Positions 28,503 to 37,878 of a DNA stretch of 64,000 nucleotides are shown piece by piece. This stretch comes from JAEUIE01 sp046350055 (GTDB taxonomy: Bacteria > Planctomycetota > Planctomycetia > Gemmatales > HRBIN36): positions 1,116,001 to 1,180,000 of the forward strand of contig JAXMBC010000001.1 of NCBI GenBank assembly GCA_046350055.1, written 5' to 3'. A program made the translations under genes and the position numbers. Positions within the stretch are counted from its first letter, which is position 1. Each line of letters starts with the position of its first letter. Under the pieces are notes generated by a model. That model did not search any database. It was not told the DNA's origin and saw only the letters and a program-made list of their open reading frames with translations.

Positions 28503-28612
28503 TTCCCCCTCTCCCCACCGGGGAGAGGGGCCAGGGGTGAGGGGGATTCTTCTGGGGGTGAGGGGACTTCTTCTGGAGGTGAGGGGGCCCCTCTCGCGGC
28601 GAAGCCCATCCT
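28503..28612 (+). repeat. REP-like dispersed element, copy 2 with a partial second unit
   Basis: Core CCCTCTCCCCACCGGGGAGA at 28505 onward, then GGGGTGAGGGGG repeated three times and the tail CTCTCGCGGCGAAGCCCATC. It lies in the 580-base divergent spacer between actA and the gene starting at 28731. No other gene was seen in 28148-28730. Confidence 0.82.
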
Positions 28613-28730
28613 CACGATCCCCCACCCCGCGCTACGGCTGTTGACACTATCTACCTGTACAAGCCATCATGCTCCAGGGAATGGCCCGGCCTTCCCACCG
28701 TGGCACCACTTCGCACTGAGGACCAACTCC

Positions 28731-30189
28731 ATGAACCGCGTGCTGCAGATCGAACAACTCCTCGCCCAGGCGGCCAGCGAGGTAGTCATCCGCAAGACCG
28801 CCCTCGATACCTGGCACATGCCGCCCCGCATGTTCGAACGGGACCTCCGCAGGGCCAAACACCGTTACGCCCGCCGTGCGTGTCATCTGGACATCATCGC
28901 GGAACTGATGATCAGCTACGAGGTCACCTGCCACCGCATCCACGTCATGGCTATGGAGAAGGACGAGTCCAAGAAGAACGCCTCCTTCCACAATGCCATG
29001 CGGCATCTCATCCTCCAGCGTATCTCCATCCTCAAGGACATCGCCCACTTCCGCGACGCCGAGGATCGCAACGCCTTCAAGGACAAGGAACGCACCGCTG
29101 ACCGCGAGAAGGAACTCGACCGCTACAAGCATGTCCACTTCACCAGCATGGACTCCGAGCTGCACCGGCCGCTACTACGATGCCGAGGTTGGCGTCACCC
29201 GCAACTCCTTCGAACTGAATCCAAACCTCATCGCCGAGCGTGATGCTGCCCGCATGCGCATCCTGCCCAAGAGCCCTCGCGAAGATGCCATCCTCGCCGA
29301 GTTCCTCGATACCATCGTGGAACCCCGCGACCACTTCGACCCCGACAAGGTCGATGACACCAAGCGGCCCACCGACATTGGCACCCTCAATCCCTACGAA
29401 TTCTCCGATTTTCACGGGTGTAAGTACTCCCGCAACAATGAGCCGCTCTACCACATGGCCCGCAAGATCTGGCTCGAACGTCTCAAGCATTACAACGATA
29501 CCTGGTGTGCTGCGGAGAAGCACATCACCGGCGTCATGGACCTCTTCGGCATCAAGCTGCATGTGCTCCACGACAGCGTTGGCATCCCCGAACCGATCAA
29601 GCGTGCCCTCGCTGGCGACACTGAAGCCATCGCAGACCTGAAGGCGAGTGTGCAGGCGTTTCGGCGGGGTGAAGTCAAACCACGCAAGGTGAATCTGCCT
29701 CACCCGATGCCCAAGCCTGTCCTCGATCTCAATGCCGACATGCTGCCGCTGCACGAAGTCGAGCGTGTCGCGAGGGAGTTCTACGAGAAGAAGGAGGCTG
29801 CCCAGAAGGAAGCCCTCGCCCGGCATGGTTACATCCCCGACGAGTTGCTGGCCCATCCGCAGTTCAACATCGACGTGACCAGGACAGGCTACCACCCCGA
29901 TGAACAGGTGGATACGACATTACCGAAGATGCCCTGGGATGCTGCACCAACACCTCCGGGGAATGACCCCGTCAGGCCAGGGGCAGGCTCGTGCGAAGAC
30001 TCCACAAGCAACCCTGGCTCACGGGGTCAGCGAACTAATGACACCCCACCGTCAACGCTTCTGCAAACCGTCACCACCATCACCACCGCCCTGCTCCTCG
30101 CCTTCACCCTCTGCTGGACCATGTTCGCCCTCACCGTGGGTATCCACCACCTGCCATCCATCATGCGAGCGGGGGCGTCAGCCCCCTGA
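28731..30189 (+). pseudogene. Hypothetical protein gene with a frameshift
   Basis: Two frames together give one protein-like sequence of about 485 residues. The first runs from ATG 28731 to about 29165 (helical, charged: ISYEVTCHRIHVMAMEKDES; KDKERTADREKELDRYK). The second continues from 29167 with GRYYDAEVGVTRNSFELNPN to TGA 30187-30189. One extra C at 29165-29166 explains the switch. Near the end is a membrane helix (ITTALLLAFTLCWTMFALTV). The last residues (RAGASAP) and stop are encoded by a dispersed repeat. Unknown function; possibly a sequencing error. Confidence 0.7.
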
Positions 30190-30317
30190 GCCAGGTGCCG
30201 TTCCAACCCCTGACCACACTCCACGACAGCGAGACGAACACCGACCTCTCAACTTCAGACGACGCCTCCAAGGCACCCGACCCCGCCGAAGCTCAGGGGG
30301 CTCACGCCCCCGCTCGC
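30165..30317. repeat. Dispersed G-rich inverted repeat, copy 2
   Basis: Arms 30165-30190 and 30292-30317 are 26-bp inverted repeats with one mismatch, matching the arms at 3633-3659. The left arm includes the end and stop codon of the frameshifted gene. The rest of 30190-30589 has no gene. Confidence 0.8.
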
Positions 30318-30540
30318 CCACTGTCGCCCCCGCTCGCTACACGCCCCCATCTCACCGATGGACGCACCACACTCACCGACGGAGAACCTCCGCTCGCCGC
30401 CCGAAGGCTCGCCCCCGGTTTTTTCCCTGTTTTCCAGCCTCTTCCACAACTCCGGCTGACCCCACCACCACCCCGAGCGGCCCAAAATGCCACTCGGGGG
30501 TGCGCGATTCCGCGCGCACAGACAGGAATGTCTGTGCCAC

Positions 30541-30585
30541 AACACTTAGCACTTAGGACTCAGGACTCAGGACTCAGGACTAAAG
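30541..30585 (+). repeat. Tandem 7-8-base repeat downstream of ribonuclease Y
   Basis: ACTTAGCACTTAGGACTCAG followed by further GGACTCA units. A complementary repeat (CTAAGTGCTAAGTGCTAAGT, CCTGAGTGCTGAGG) is at 32508-32541, so the ribonuclease Y gene is bracketed by inverted copies. Confidence 0.7.
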
Positions 30586-30589
30586 AATG

Positions 30590-32167
30590 TTACTTCGCAT
30601 ACTCCACGAACCGCGTCTCCCGCACCACCGAGATCTTGATCTCGCCGGGGTAGTTCATCTTTTCTTCGATGGCCTTGGCGATATCGCGGCAGGTCTTCTG
30701 GGCTTCCTGGTCGGTGATCTTCTCCGAGTTGGCGATCACCCGCACTTCCCGGCCAGCCTGGATGGCAAACGCCTGGTCGATGCCATGGAACCCGCAGGCA
30801 ATCGATTCGAGCTCTTCCAGCCGCTTGACATACTTCTCCAGCGTATCGCGGCGGGCGCCGGGCCGGCTGGCACTGATCGCATCTGCCGCTGCCACGATGA
30901 CAGTGTACACATGATCAATGCGGATATCATCATGGTGCCCGATAATGGCATGCAGCACGTGGGGATTGGTCTCGCCGAACCGCCTCGCCAGCTCTTCGCC
31001 GATCTGCGGGTGGCCACCTTCCATCTCGTGGTCCGCTGCCTTGCCGATGTCGTGCAGCAGCCCGCAGCGGCGGGCCAGCTTGCCATCATAGCCCAGCTCC
31101 TCGGCAATCAGGCCGGCAATGTGGGTCACTTCCATGCTGTGCAGCAGTACGTTCTGGCTGTAGCTGGTCCGGAACTTGAGACGTCCCAGCAGTTCCACCA
31201 GCTTGTCATGCACCGGGCCGACATTGGCTTCCTGCACTGCCCGATGGCCAATCTCCATGATGGTTTTGTCCATCTCGGTCTTGGTCTCGTTGACAATCTC
31301 TTCAATGCGGGTGGGATGGATGCGGCCGTCGGCAATCAGCTTCTGCATCGCCAGGCGGGCCGTCTCGCGGCGGACATTGTCAAACGACGACACCACCACC
31401 ACGCCGGGCGTATCATCCACGATGACATCGACGCCGGTCGCTTTCTCGAAGGTGCGGATGTTGCGCCCTTCGCGGCCGATAATGCGGCCCTTCATTTCAT
31501 CGCTGGGGATATCGACCGTGCTGACCGTGGTGTCAGCCGTGTGGGCCGAGGCGTAGCGCTGCACCGCGGTGGCGATGATCTCGCGAGCCCGGCCTTCGCT
31601 CCTGGCCTTGATGGCGTCTTCGTTCTTCTGAACCCGCTTGCCGATCTCGTGGGCGAGTTCCTGCTCGATCCGTCCCAGCACCAGGGCGCCGGCTTCCTCG
31701 CGCGACATCCCGCTGATTTCGAGGAGCTTGTTCGTCTGCTCCTTCTGGGCCTCTTCCACTTCCTTCAGCCGGCGTTCATACTGCTCGCGGCGCTCGGTCG
31801 CTTCCTTCTTGATCTTGTCGACGATCTTCTCTTTCTTGAGCAGCGCCTGCTGCTGCTGATCGAGTGCCTCTTCACGCTTCTCGATCCGGCGTTCCTGGTC
31901 CTTCAGTTCATTGCGTTCGCCTTGCAGTTCCTTGTTGAACTCTTCGCGTTTCTTGAACAGCCCGTCCTTGGCTTCCTGTTCGATGTCCTTGGCTTTGATC
32001 TTGCCCTGGTTCACCAGGGCTTCCGCGTCGCGCTTGGCCTGGTCGAGCATGGCATCGATGTCCTTCTGGACACCGGCCTTGCGGAGACTGTCAGCCCACT
32101 GGCGCAGCGCGTAACCGCCTGCCAGGCCCAGCAGCAGGGCGATACCTGCGATGGCTACTTCGATCAT
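30590..32167 (-). CDS. rny: Ribonuclease Y
   Basis: A 525-residue membrane-anchored endoribonuclease that starts bulk mRNA decay. The layout is complete: N-terminal membrane helix (VAIAGIALLLGLAGGYAL), a long coiled coil at about 25-190 (EAKDGLFKKREEFNKELQGE and similar), a KH RNA-binding domain with IIGREGRNIRTFEKATGVD, and an HD domain with LLHDIGKAADHE and GHHDD. Length matches the family (about 520). The start is ATG 32167. A terminator-like hairpin lies about 200 bases upstream. Confidence 0.97.
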   Translation of the reverse strand: MIEVAIAGIALLLGLAGGYALRQWADSLRKAGVQKDIDAMLDQAKRDAEALVNQGKIKAKDIEQEAKDGLFKKREEFNKELQGERNELKDQERRIEKREEALDQQQQALLKKEKIVDKIKKEATERREQYERRLKEVEEAQKEQTNKLLEISGMSREEAGALVLGRIEQELAHEIGKRVQKNEDAIKARSEGRAREIIATAVQRYASAHTADTTVSTVDIPSDEMKGRIIGREGRNIRTFEKATGVDVIVDDTPGVVVVSSFDNVRRETARLAMQKLIADGRIHPTRIEEIVNETKTEMDKTIMEIGHRAVQEANVGPVHDKLVELLGRLKFRTSYSQNVLLHSMEVTHIAGLIAEELGYDGKLARRCGLLHDIGKAADHEMEGGHPQIGEELARRFGETNPHVLHAIIGHHDDIRIDHVYTVIVAAADAISASRPGARRDTLEKYVKRLEELESIACGFHGIDQAFAIQAGREVRVIANSEKITDQEAQKTCRDIAKAIEEKMNYPGEIKISVVRETRFVEYAK

Positions 32168-32360
32168 GGGGGGAATTGTCCTTTACGGCAGCAGGGGCAG
32201 CCGATGGACCAGACGTTGGTACAGCACGTTCTTCAGGGGGCAGCCAGCAACGGTACGTCCCTGCCACCCAATCGGGCAGCCGGGCATGAGTGGTACGATA
32301 AAGGAGTCCAGACGAGTAGGTCATGAGCACCAGATACGTTGTGTTTCTGCCAGCAGCGAG

Positions 32361-32383
32361 TCAAAAAGGCAGGTCATCCTGCC
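32361..32383 (-). terminator. Terminator-like hairpin upstream of rny
   Basis: On the minus strand GGCAGG-ATGA-CCTGCC is followed by TTTTT. No minus-strand gene ends nearby, so it is placed like a transcription attenuator in the rny leader. Otherwise 32168-32626 holds no gene. Confidence 0.5.
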
Positions 32384-32626
32384 ACCAGAGCGTCAAGGTC
32401 ATCGGCTATCTGAAACACCACGCTTCAGCCTGAGCTGAAGGGTGATGAGAAAACAACACTAAGGCCCATCTTACCGGATGGCATGGATGATGCAACGGGA
32501 TTCCTTTCTAAGTGCTAAGTGCTAAGTCCTGAGTGCTGAGGAAGGTGACAGCAATAGTCGACCAAGCCAGTTGAACCTCTTGGCTCATTCTGTGGAACAG
32601 GGTAAGATAATACGCGAGGAACTATC

Positions 32627-32836
32627 ATGTCTGAACCAGTTACACTCGATTCACTGGCACAGCGAGTCACTCTCCTGGAAGCGGCATTGCTCAAGCAGAA
32701 GCAAGGCCGACCCAAAGACTGGCGACGCACCGTTGGTATGTTCGCGGACAGCGAGTTCATGCGACAGGTGGACGAAGAAGGACGAAAGATAAGAGAAGCT
32801 GACCGGGAGGCTGCACGGCAAACCGGGGATCAATGA
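32627..32836 (+). CDS. Small antitoxin-like protein
   Basis: A 69-residue, highly charged, helical protein (DSLAQRVTLLEAALLKQKQG, then GMFADSEFMRQVDEEGRKIR). Its size, position and 4-base ATGA overlap with the following PIN gene identify it as the probable antitoxin. The C-terminal part with the FADSEFMRQVDEEG segment is typical of antitoxins that clamp PIN toxins. A GAGGA site lies 7 bases before ATG 32627. The DNA-binding end is not of a type I can name. Confidence 0.78.
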   Translation: MSEPVTLDSLAQRVTLLEAALLKQKQGRPKDWRRTVGMFADSEFMRQVDEEGRKIREADREAARQTGDQ

Positions 32837-33264
32837 TGATCTTGCTCGACACCGATCATCTGTCACAACTGAAGTTCATTCGCAGTGATCGCGCAAGTAT
32901 CCTGGTGGACAAGCTGAAATCGCTTCCAGCATCTGAGAATGTTGCTATCTCGATCATCTCCGTCGAAGAGCAGATGCGCGGCTGGCTTGCAACCATTGCC
33001 AAGGAACGTGATGTCCGCAGGCAAGTGAAACCGTACAAGGAACTGGCTGCTCTTTTTAATTTCTTCGACGAATATCTCATCTTGGAATTCAATGAAGCTG
33101 CGGTGGATGTGTTTGAAGAGAATAAGGCCAGGAAGTTACGAATCGGCACGATGGATCTGAAAATCGCTTCCATTACGATAGCGAATAAAGCCTTGCTTCT
33201 CTCTGCCAACCTTAGTGACTTCAAGCAAGTGCCTGGTTTGCGTGTTGAGAATTGGTTGGAGTGA
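32833..33264 (+). CDS. PIN-domain toxin (VapC-like)
   Basis: A 143-residue PIN-domain ribonuclease. Acidic positions: Asp6 and Asp8 in MMILLDTDHLSQL, Glu45-46 in SIISVEEQMRGW, Asp near 107 in LRIGTMDLKIASI, and the final Asp in LSANLSDFKQVPGLRVENW. The last motif (N..DF..VPGL..ENW) is a hallmark of the tRNA-cleaving VapC group. It is co-translated with the upstream antitoxin. Confidence 0.9.
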   Translation: MMILLDTDHLSQLKFIRSDRASILVDKLKSLPASENVAISIISVEEQMRGWLATIAKERDVRRQVKPYKELAALFNFFDEYLILEFNEAAVDVFEENKARKLRIGTMDLKIASITIANKALLLSANLSDFKQVPGLRVENWLE

Positions 33265-33338
33265 TTTGAGGAAGAGGGTTGAGGGGGAGCTAAGGAAAGG
33301 TGATGCAGGATGGTTTTCCGAACCTGTGTGCATTCAGA

Positions 33339-35033
33339 TTAATCCTGCGTTAGCGGTGTCAAACCACGCCGTCGGACAACCAGCCATCGTAGTGAAAGGA
33401 GGAATATCACCATCCCAGCCAGGCGGCTCCACCAGGGAGAATAAAACCGAATTGGCATGTTCCACGCTTCGAGGTTCTTGCGAAACAGCGAGGTACCATT
33501 CAAGTCCTTATCCACGAAAGTGTAAAGGCGTTCAGAATTCCCTTGAGTCCGGAGACGCAGGGAAGATCGTCCTTTTAAGAATCCTTCGCGGTGACCGGTG
33601 CCTATGTCAAAGAGGTAAACACGATTGCCTTCTGGCTGAGTCATAGCATTCCAGATTCGGAGGTACCAGGGCGCATTCGGGTCTGGCACACCGTCTTGGA
33701 TAAAGGAGCAAGCGAGTTGATTGCCATGAACCAGGCTGACAATCCCATTAGGCAAGGCATTCGCATGCAACTCCAGCGAAACCTCTTTCCTGAGGTGCAT
33801 TTCGGATGGACTCACTTCGACAAGCTGAAGTGAATCAAGGTATAGATCTGGAGATTGTGGCTTGTTCTTCAACCTGCCGAATACCAGAAGACCTGGAGTC
33901 TTCTTATCCAGGCAGGCGAAGCGAAACACGTGCAGAAGATTCTGTGGGGTTTGAATAAGTCGCCCCGTCGCGCCACTGAGACATTGATACTCTGCATCGA
34001 TCAATGTGGGACGTCTCACCAAATGATGGATCCAGAAATGGTCTCCCATGCTGCTTGTCGTGAACAACTGGTTCTGGTATTCGGGCAACACTTCAACTGC
34101 TCGCTGCTGACCAGTATGGCCGTCAAACAAGAGAACCCCTTGAGGCATGACGCCTCCACGATCGGGATGAATCCATCGCTTGCTGGACTTCCATCCTACC
34201 GGCAAAGCGCTGTCTCCGAAAGTAACCCAATCCAGTCGAGGCCCTACCGAAGGCGGCCAGGTCCAGCGCAACGGCGGCAGGGTCCAACTGGCGAGCTTCT
34301 TAAGCACAGGCGCCTCTCCAGTGGGCAAGGCAAAGGTCTCGATCCAGGGATTCCAGCCAGCGCGAGGTTCCTGCAGACCGTTTGGAGATATTGCAATTGG
34401 GGTGCCATATGGATCCTTCAGGTAATGTGCCCAGGTCATGGAATTAGTCAGTGCCGTCCAGGTATCTACCCCCAAGGTGACGATTCCCATCTGCCACGGA
34501 CAGATTGTTTGAATCAGGAAATAGGGACTGTCATCAGGAGCAAAGGTGACTTCAAAGGGCACTCGTGGTGGCACGGTCCAGGCTTGGATCAACTCTTCCT
34601 GTCTGGATTGAGTGAAGTTCCATCGACGCAGTTCATGTCGAATGCCAGAATCCGTGGCTATCCTCTTGAATCGAAAGAGCGCCTCTCCGATCAACCGGGG
34701 ATAGCGTTCGTGCGGCTCGAGCATGTTAAGGTTCAAGCATTGCGCCTCTTCGTCAAGCCGGTAGAGGATATCACCCGTCGCTGCATTCAGGATGAGAATC
34801 GCAGATTCCTGGTACCGACCTTGTTGATTGCGCTCTTCAGACACCAGGAGCCATCGACCACTGGCGTCTTCACAGATGGGATGATACCGCATCTCGTTGC
34901 TGGTGACATGAATCATCCAGGCGGGCTTGGGGGCGAGCAGCCAATGAATCACCAGCGAAGCCACCAGCCCCATGGCGCATGCTAACAGGAAACGCCAAAC
35001 ACTGAGTCGTCGTTGAGTGGAGACAGGCTGCAT
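33339..35033 (-). CDS. Membrane-anchored propeller-like protein, paralogue 3
   Basis: A 564-residue protein starting at ATG 35033 with AAGGAGG 8 bases upstream. N-terminal membrane helix (WRFLLACAMGLVASLVIHWL), a long strand-rich domain, and a C-terminal helix (SRLAGMVIFLLSLRWLVV). The phrase IHVTSNEMRYHPICEDASGR, followed by WLLVSEERN, matches the N-terminal blade arrangement of the proteins at 5243-6457 and 6619-7992. Function unknown; periplasmic placement of the propeller is inferred. Confidence 0.6.
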   Translation of the reverse strand: MQPVSTQRRLSVWRFLLACAMGLVASLVIHWLLAPKPAWMIHVTSNEMRYHPICEDASGRWLLVSEERNQQGRYQESAILILNAATGDILYRLDEEAQCLNLNMLEPHERYPRLIGEALFRFKRIATDSGIRHELRRWNFTQSRQEELIQAWTVPPRVPFEVTFAPDDSPYFLIQTICPWQMGIVTLGVDTWTALTNSMTWAHYLKDPYGTPIAISPNGLQEPRAGWNPWIETFALPTGEAPVLKKLASWTLPPLRWTWPPSVGPRLDWVTFGDSALPVGWKSSKRWIHPDRGGVMPQGVLLFDGHTGQQRAVEVLPEYQNQLFTTSSMGDHFWIHHLVRRPTLIDAEYQCLSGATGRLIQTPQNLLHVFRFACLDKKTPGLLVFGRLKNKPQSPDLYLDSLQLVEVSPSEMHLRKEVSLELHANALPNGIVSLVHGNQLACSFIQDGVPDPNAPWYLRIWNAMTQPEGNRVYLFDIGTGHREGFLKGRSSLRLRTQGNSERLYTFVDKDLNGTSLFRKNLEAWNMPIRFYSPWWSRLAGMVIFLLSLRWLVVRRRGLTPLTQD

Positions 35034-35073
35034 GACATTTGCCTCCTTCCTTACAGAGTGGCAACCCGGGAGA

Positions 35074-35658
35074 TCACTGCTGTGAACGTTCTCCCGAATG
35101 AACAGATACCTTCCCCATCTGCACCGCCAGCCACTGCAGTAGCGAAGCACTCGTGGGGATCCGCAGCACCATCGTCGCGATGGCCAGGAACAACACCACA
35201 ATCGCCAGCCAGTGGCCTTCCAGCAGATAGGCCATGGCACCAAGGATACCTGCCCCTTCCGGCAGCACCAGCTTCAGCAGCCGGTCCGACTGGAACACCT
35301 GCAGCAGCTTGTCCAGCGTGTCGGCAGGTACCTTCTCCAGCCAGGCAGGCTCCGCCTGTTCCCACTCGGCCAGAGTTCCTGCCAGCGGGGTCGCTTCCGC
35401 CTGCCAGCGTTTCAAATTCATGGCCGTCACCACTGGAGGCAGTATCAGGGAGCAACCCAGCAGGACGACACCCAGCCCCGCCAGGAACACCGTCAGCAAG
35501 GGCAGGTTATTCCACTGCGGCCCCTGCCCACCGATGAATCCGCCCGGCTTCACCTGCACCAACATGAAGAACAGGATCGCCACCAGGATCAGCAGCCCCA
35601 GGATGAGGGCGATCGCAATCACCTGGGTATTCCGAAGCGTTCGCAGATACGGAGGCAT
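35074..35658 (-). CDS. Hypothetical membrane protein
   Basis: A 194-residue protein starting at ATG 35658, with GGAGG-like sequence absent and the start chosen by the following hydrophobic region. Three or four membrane helices are visible: VIAIALILGLLILVAILFFM, LPLLTVFLAGLGVVLLGCSL, and WLAIVVLFLAIATMVLRI. The soluble loop between helices 2 and 3 is helical (WQAEATPLAGTLAEWEQAEP; ADTLDKLLQVFQSDRLLKLV). Downstream on the same strand lies the third propeller paralogue (40 bases). Confidence 0.65.
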   Translation of the reverse strand: MPPYLRTLRNTQVIAIALILGLLILVAILFFMLVQVKPGGFIGGQGPQWNNLPLLTVFLAGLGVVLLGCSLILPPVVTAMNLKRWQAEATPLAGTLAEWEQAEPAWLEKVPADTLDKLLQVFQSDRLLKLVLPEGAGILGAMAYLLEGHWLAIVVLFLAIATMVLRIPTSASLLQWLAVQMGKVSVHSGERSQQ

Positions 35659-35684
35659 GACAGGTCCTTCACTTGCCTTCAGGA

Positions 35685-35690
35685 TATAAT
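35685..35690 (+). promoter_or_regulatory. Consensus -10 box directly before the DUF503 gene
   Basis: TATAAT ends 6 bases before ATG 35697. A start point 7 bases after the box would fall on the A of the ATG. No clear -35 was found. Confidence 0.45.
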
Positions 35691-35696
35691 ATCGCC

Positions 35697-35996
35697 ATGT
35701 ACATCGGCACAATGAAAGTCTACCTGATCCTGCGCCAGAGCCGCTCACTCAAAGACAAGCGGCAAGTCGTCAGCAGCATCAAGGAGAAGCTGCAGCAGTC
35801 ATTCAACATCTCCATCGCGGAGGTCGATCTGCTCGACGATCGGCAGCAGGCAGTGCTGGGCATTGCCATGGTCAGCAACGAGATGGGCCACCTGCAGGCA
35901 GCCTTGCAGAAGATCCTCGACGCCCTGCGTTCTCACCCCGTCGCCGAGCTGGGCCGGCATGAATCCCACGTCGAAGCCGCCATCCTCGGGGAGTAA
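35697..35996 (+). CDS. DUF503 (YlxP-like) protein
   Basis: A 99-residue cytoplasmic protein of the DUF503 family. The signatures are the start MYIGTMKVYLILRQSRSLKD, then KRQVVSSIKEKLQQSFNISI and the central AEVDLLDDRQQAVLGIAMVS. Homologues (YlxP in Bacillus) lie near rbfA and infB and are tied to ribosome biogenesis, but the biochemical role is unknown. Here it stands alone, divergent from a membrane protein gene with 38 bases between them. Confidence 0.9.
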   Translation: MYIGTMKVYLILRQSRSLKDKRQVVSSIKEKLQQSFNISIAEVDLLDDRQQAVLGIAMVSNEMGHLQAALQKILDALRSHPVAELGRHESHVEAAILGE

Positions 35997-36032
35997 GGAG
36001 ATACTCGAAGCATGAGTGTATGATGCAACTAA

Positions 36033-36100
36033 GTCTCCCCTCTCCCCACCGGGGAGAGGGGCTGGGGGTGAGGGGGCATCTCTCGCGGTGCAGCCCTTCC
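36033..36100 (+). repeat. REP-like dispersed element, copy 3
   Basis: CTCCCCTCTCCCCACCGGGG followed by AGAGGGG, GGGGGTGAGGGGG and a tail CATCTCTCGCGGTGCAGCCC. It ends just before the helicase promoter, the same layout as copy 1 before the gene at 6619. Confidence 0.84.
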
Positions 36101-36124
36101 TTACTCTTCCCATAACCAACTCTG

Positions 36125-36130
36125 TATCAT
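36125..36130 (+). promoter_or_regulatory. Candidate -10 box of the XPB helicase gene
   Basis: TATCAT ends 6 bases before ATG 36137, with a weak TTACTC at 36101-36106. No ribosome-binding site is present, so a leaderless transcript is likely. Confidence 0.4.
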
Positions 36131-36136
36131 AGCCAG

Positions 36137-37834
36137 ATGCAATACGATCCGACGAATCCGCTCATTATCCAGGGTGATCGCTCCATCCTGGTGGAAGTCA
36201 ATAATCCCAAGTACGCCGCAGCCCGCGATGCACTCGCTCCTTTTGCGGAGCTGGAGAAAAGCCCGGAGCACATCCATACCTACCGGCTGACGAACCTCTC
36301 CCTGTGGAATGCTGCAGCCGCCGGCCTCACGGCGAAGCAGATGGTGAAAGTACTGGAGACTTACACCAAGTTCCCCATCCCGCACAATGTCGCTCCCGAT
36401 ATTGAAGAAGTTGTCAACCGCTATGGGCGGATCCGGCTGGAACGCAACGGTGAACAGCTGAAGCTGGTCTGCCCGGACAAGCCGCTGCTGGCAGAACTGC
36501 TCCGGCAGAAGAAGGTTGCCCTCTACCTGGGCGAGCGCATCGGGCCTGATTCCTTTTCGGTCGATACTGCCTTCCGGGGTGTGCTCAAGCAGGCCCTCGT
36601 CGGCGTCGGCTACCCGGCGGAAGACCTCGCCGGCTACACGCCGGGTGCGGATCTGGCTATCGCCCTGCGGGAAACCACCCGCACCGGGCTGGCCTTCACC
36701 ATTCGTGACTATCAGAAGGATGCTGCCGACGTCTTCTATGCCGGTGGAGATGTCCGTGGTGGCTCCGGCGTCATCGTCCTGCCCTGCGGTGCAGGTAAGA
36801 CCATCGTTGGCATCAACACCATGGCTTCCATGCAGAAGTCCACCCTCGTGCTCACCACCGGCACCACCGCGGTCAAGCAATGGCACCGGGAAATCCTCGA
36901 CAAGACTTCCCTCACCGAAGAAGAAGTGGGCGAATACACCGGTGAGACCAAGACCATCGCCCCCGTCACGCTCGCAACCTACCAGATCCTCACCTATCGC
37001 GACAGCAAGACCGATGAGTTCCCCCACTTCAAACTCTTCGATCAGCGTGACTGGGGCCTGATCATCTATGACGAAGTGCATCTCCTGCCCGCCCCGGTGT
37101 TCCGCATCACTGCTCAGATCCAGGCTCGCCGCCGACTCGGCCTCACCGCTACCCTCATCCGCGAAGATGGCCGCGAAGCGGATGTGTTCAGCCTGATCGG
37201 CCCCAAGAAGTATGACGTACCCTGGCGTGAGCTGGAAGGACGCGGCTGGATCGCAGAAGCCAACTGCACCGAGATACGCCTGGGGTTGCCGCAGGAACTG
37301 AGGATGGAATACGCCGTCGCGGAGCTGCGCAACAAGTTCCGCGTGGCCAGCGAGAACCCGGCCAAGCTCGATGTCGTTGATGCGCTGCTGAAAAGGTATC
37401 CCGATGCCAAGGTGCTGATCATCGGGCAATACCTGAAGCAGCTGCGTGACTTGCGCGACCGCTTCAACATCCCCCTGATTATGGGCAGCACCCCGCAGGA
37501 TGAACGGGAGTTGCTCTACAACCAGTTCCGCACCGGCGATGTCAAGCAACTGATCCTGAGCAAGGTAGGCAACTTCGCCATCGATTTGCCCGATGCCAAC
37601 GTGCTGATCCAGATCAGCGGCGCGTTCGGGTCACGTCAGGAAGAAGCCCAGCGGCTGGGCCGTATCCTCCGGCCCAAGGTCGACGGCGAATCCGCCCACT
37701 TCTATACCCTCGTCACCCGCGACACCCGCGAAATCGACTTCGCCCACCATCGGCAACTCTTCCTCACCGAGCAGGGATATAGTTACAGCATTGTTGATGC
37801 ATCGGAGTTGATGCCTGTGGTATCAGCCGAGTAA
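36137..37834 (+). CDS. XPB/Rad25-type DNA helicase
   Basis: A 565-residue superfamily 2 helicase of the archaeal/eukaryotic XPB family. The N-terminal ~150 residues match the XPB damage-recognition-like region (LIIQGDRSILVEVNNPKYAA). Helicase motifs: Q-like FTIRDYQKDA (178-187), Walker A PCGAGKTIVG (216-225), DEVH (312-315), TATLIRED near 334-341, and motif VI QEEAQRLGRILRP near 507-519. It uses ATP to unwind DNA, probably in repair. No gene for the Bax1 nuclease partner of archaea is next to it. It ends before a bidirectional hairpin. Confidence 0.93.
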   Translation: MQYDPTNPLIIQGDRSILVEVNNPKYAAARDALAPFAELEKSPEHIHTYRLTNLSLWNAAAAGLTAKQMVKVLETYTKFPIPHNVAPDIEEVVNRYGRIRLERNGEQLKLVCPDKPLLAELLRQKKVALYLGERIGPDSFSVDTAFRGVLKQALVGVGYPAEDLAGYTPGADLAIALRETTRTGLAFTIRDYQKDAADVFYAGGDVRGGSGVIVLPCGAGKTIVGINTMASMQKSTLVLTTGTTAVKQWHREILDKTSLTEEEVGEYTGETKTIAPVTLATYQILTYRDSKTDEFPHFKLFDQRDWGLIIYDEVHLLPAPVFRITAQIQARRRLGLTATLIREDGREADVFSLIGPKKYDVPWRELEGRGWIAEANCTEIRLGLPQELRMEYAVAELRNKFRVASENPAKLDVVDALLKRYPDAKVLIIGQYLKQLRDLRDRFNIPLIMGSTPQDERELLYNQFRTGDVKQLILSKVGNFAIDLPDANVLIQISGAFGSRQEEAQRLGRILRPKVDGESAHFYTLVTRDTREIDFAHHRQLFLTEQGYSYSIVDASELMPVVSAE

Positions 37835-37837
37835 AGT

Positions 37838-37860
37838 AGACGCGGCGTCCCGCCGCGTCT
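37838..37860. terminator. Bidirectional hairpin between convergent genes
   Basis: A perfect 10-bp stem AGACGCGGCG-TCC-CGCCGCGTCT lies between the stop codons of the helicase (+) and ATP-grasp (-) genes. There is no T-tract. Confidence 0.65.
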
Positions 37861-37878
37861 GCAACGGTATTACACATT

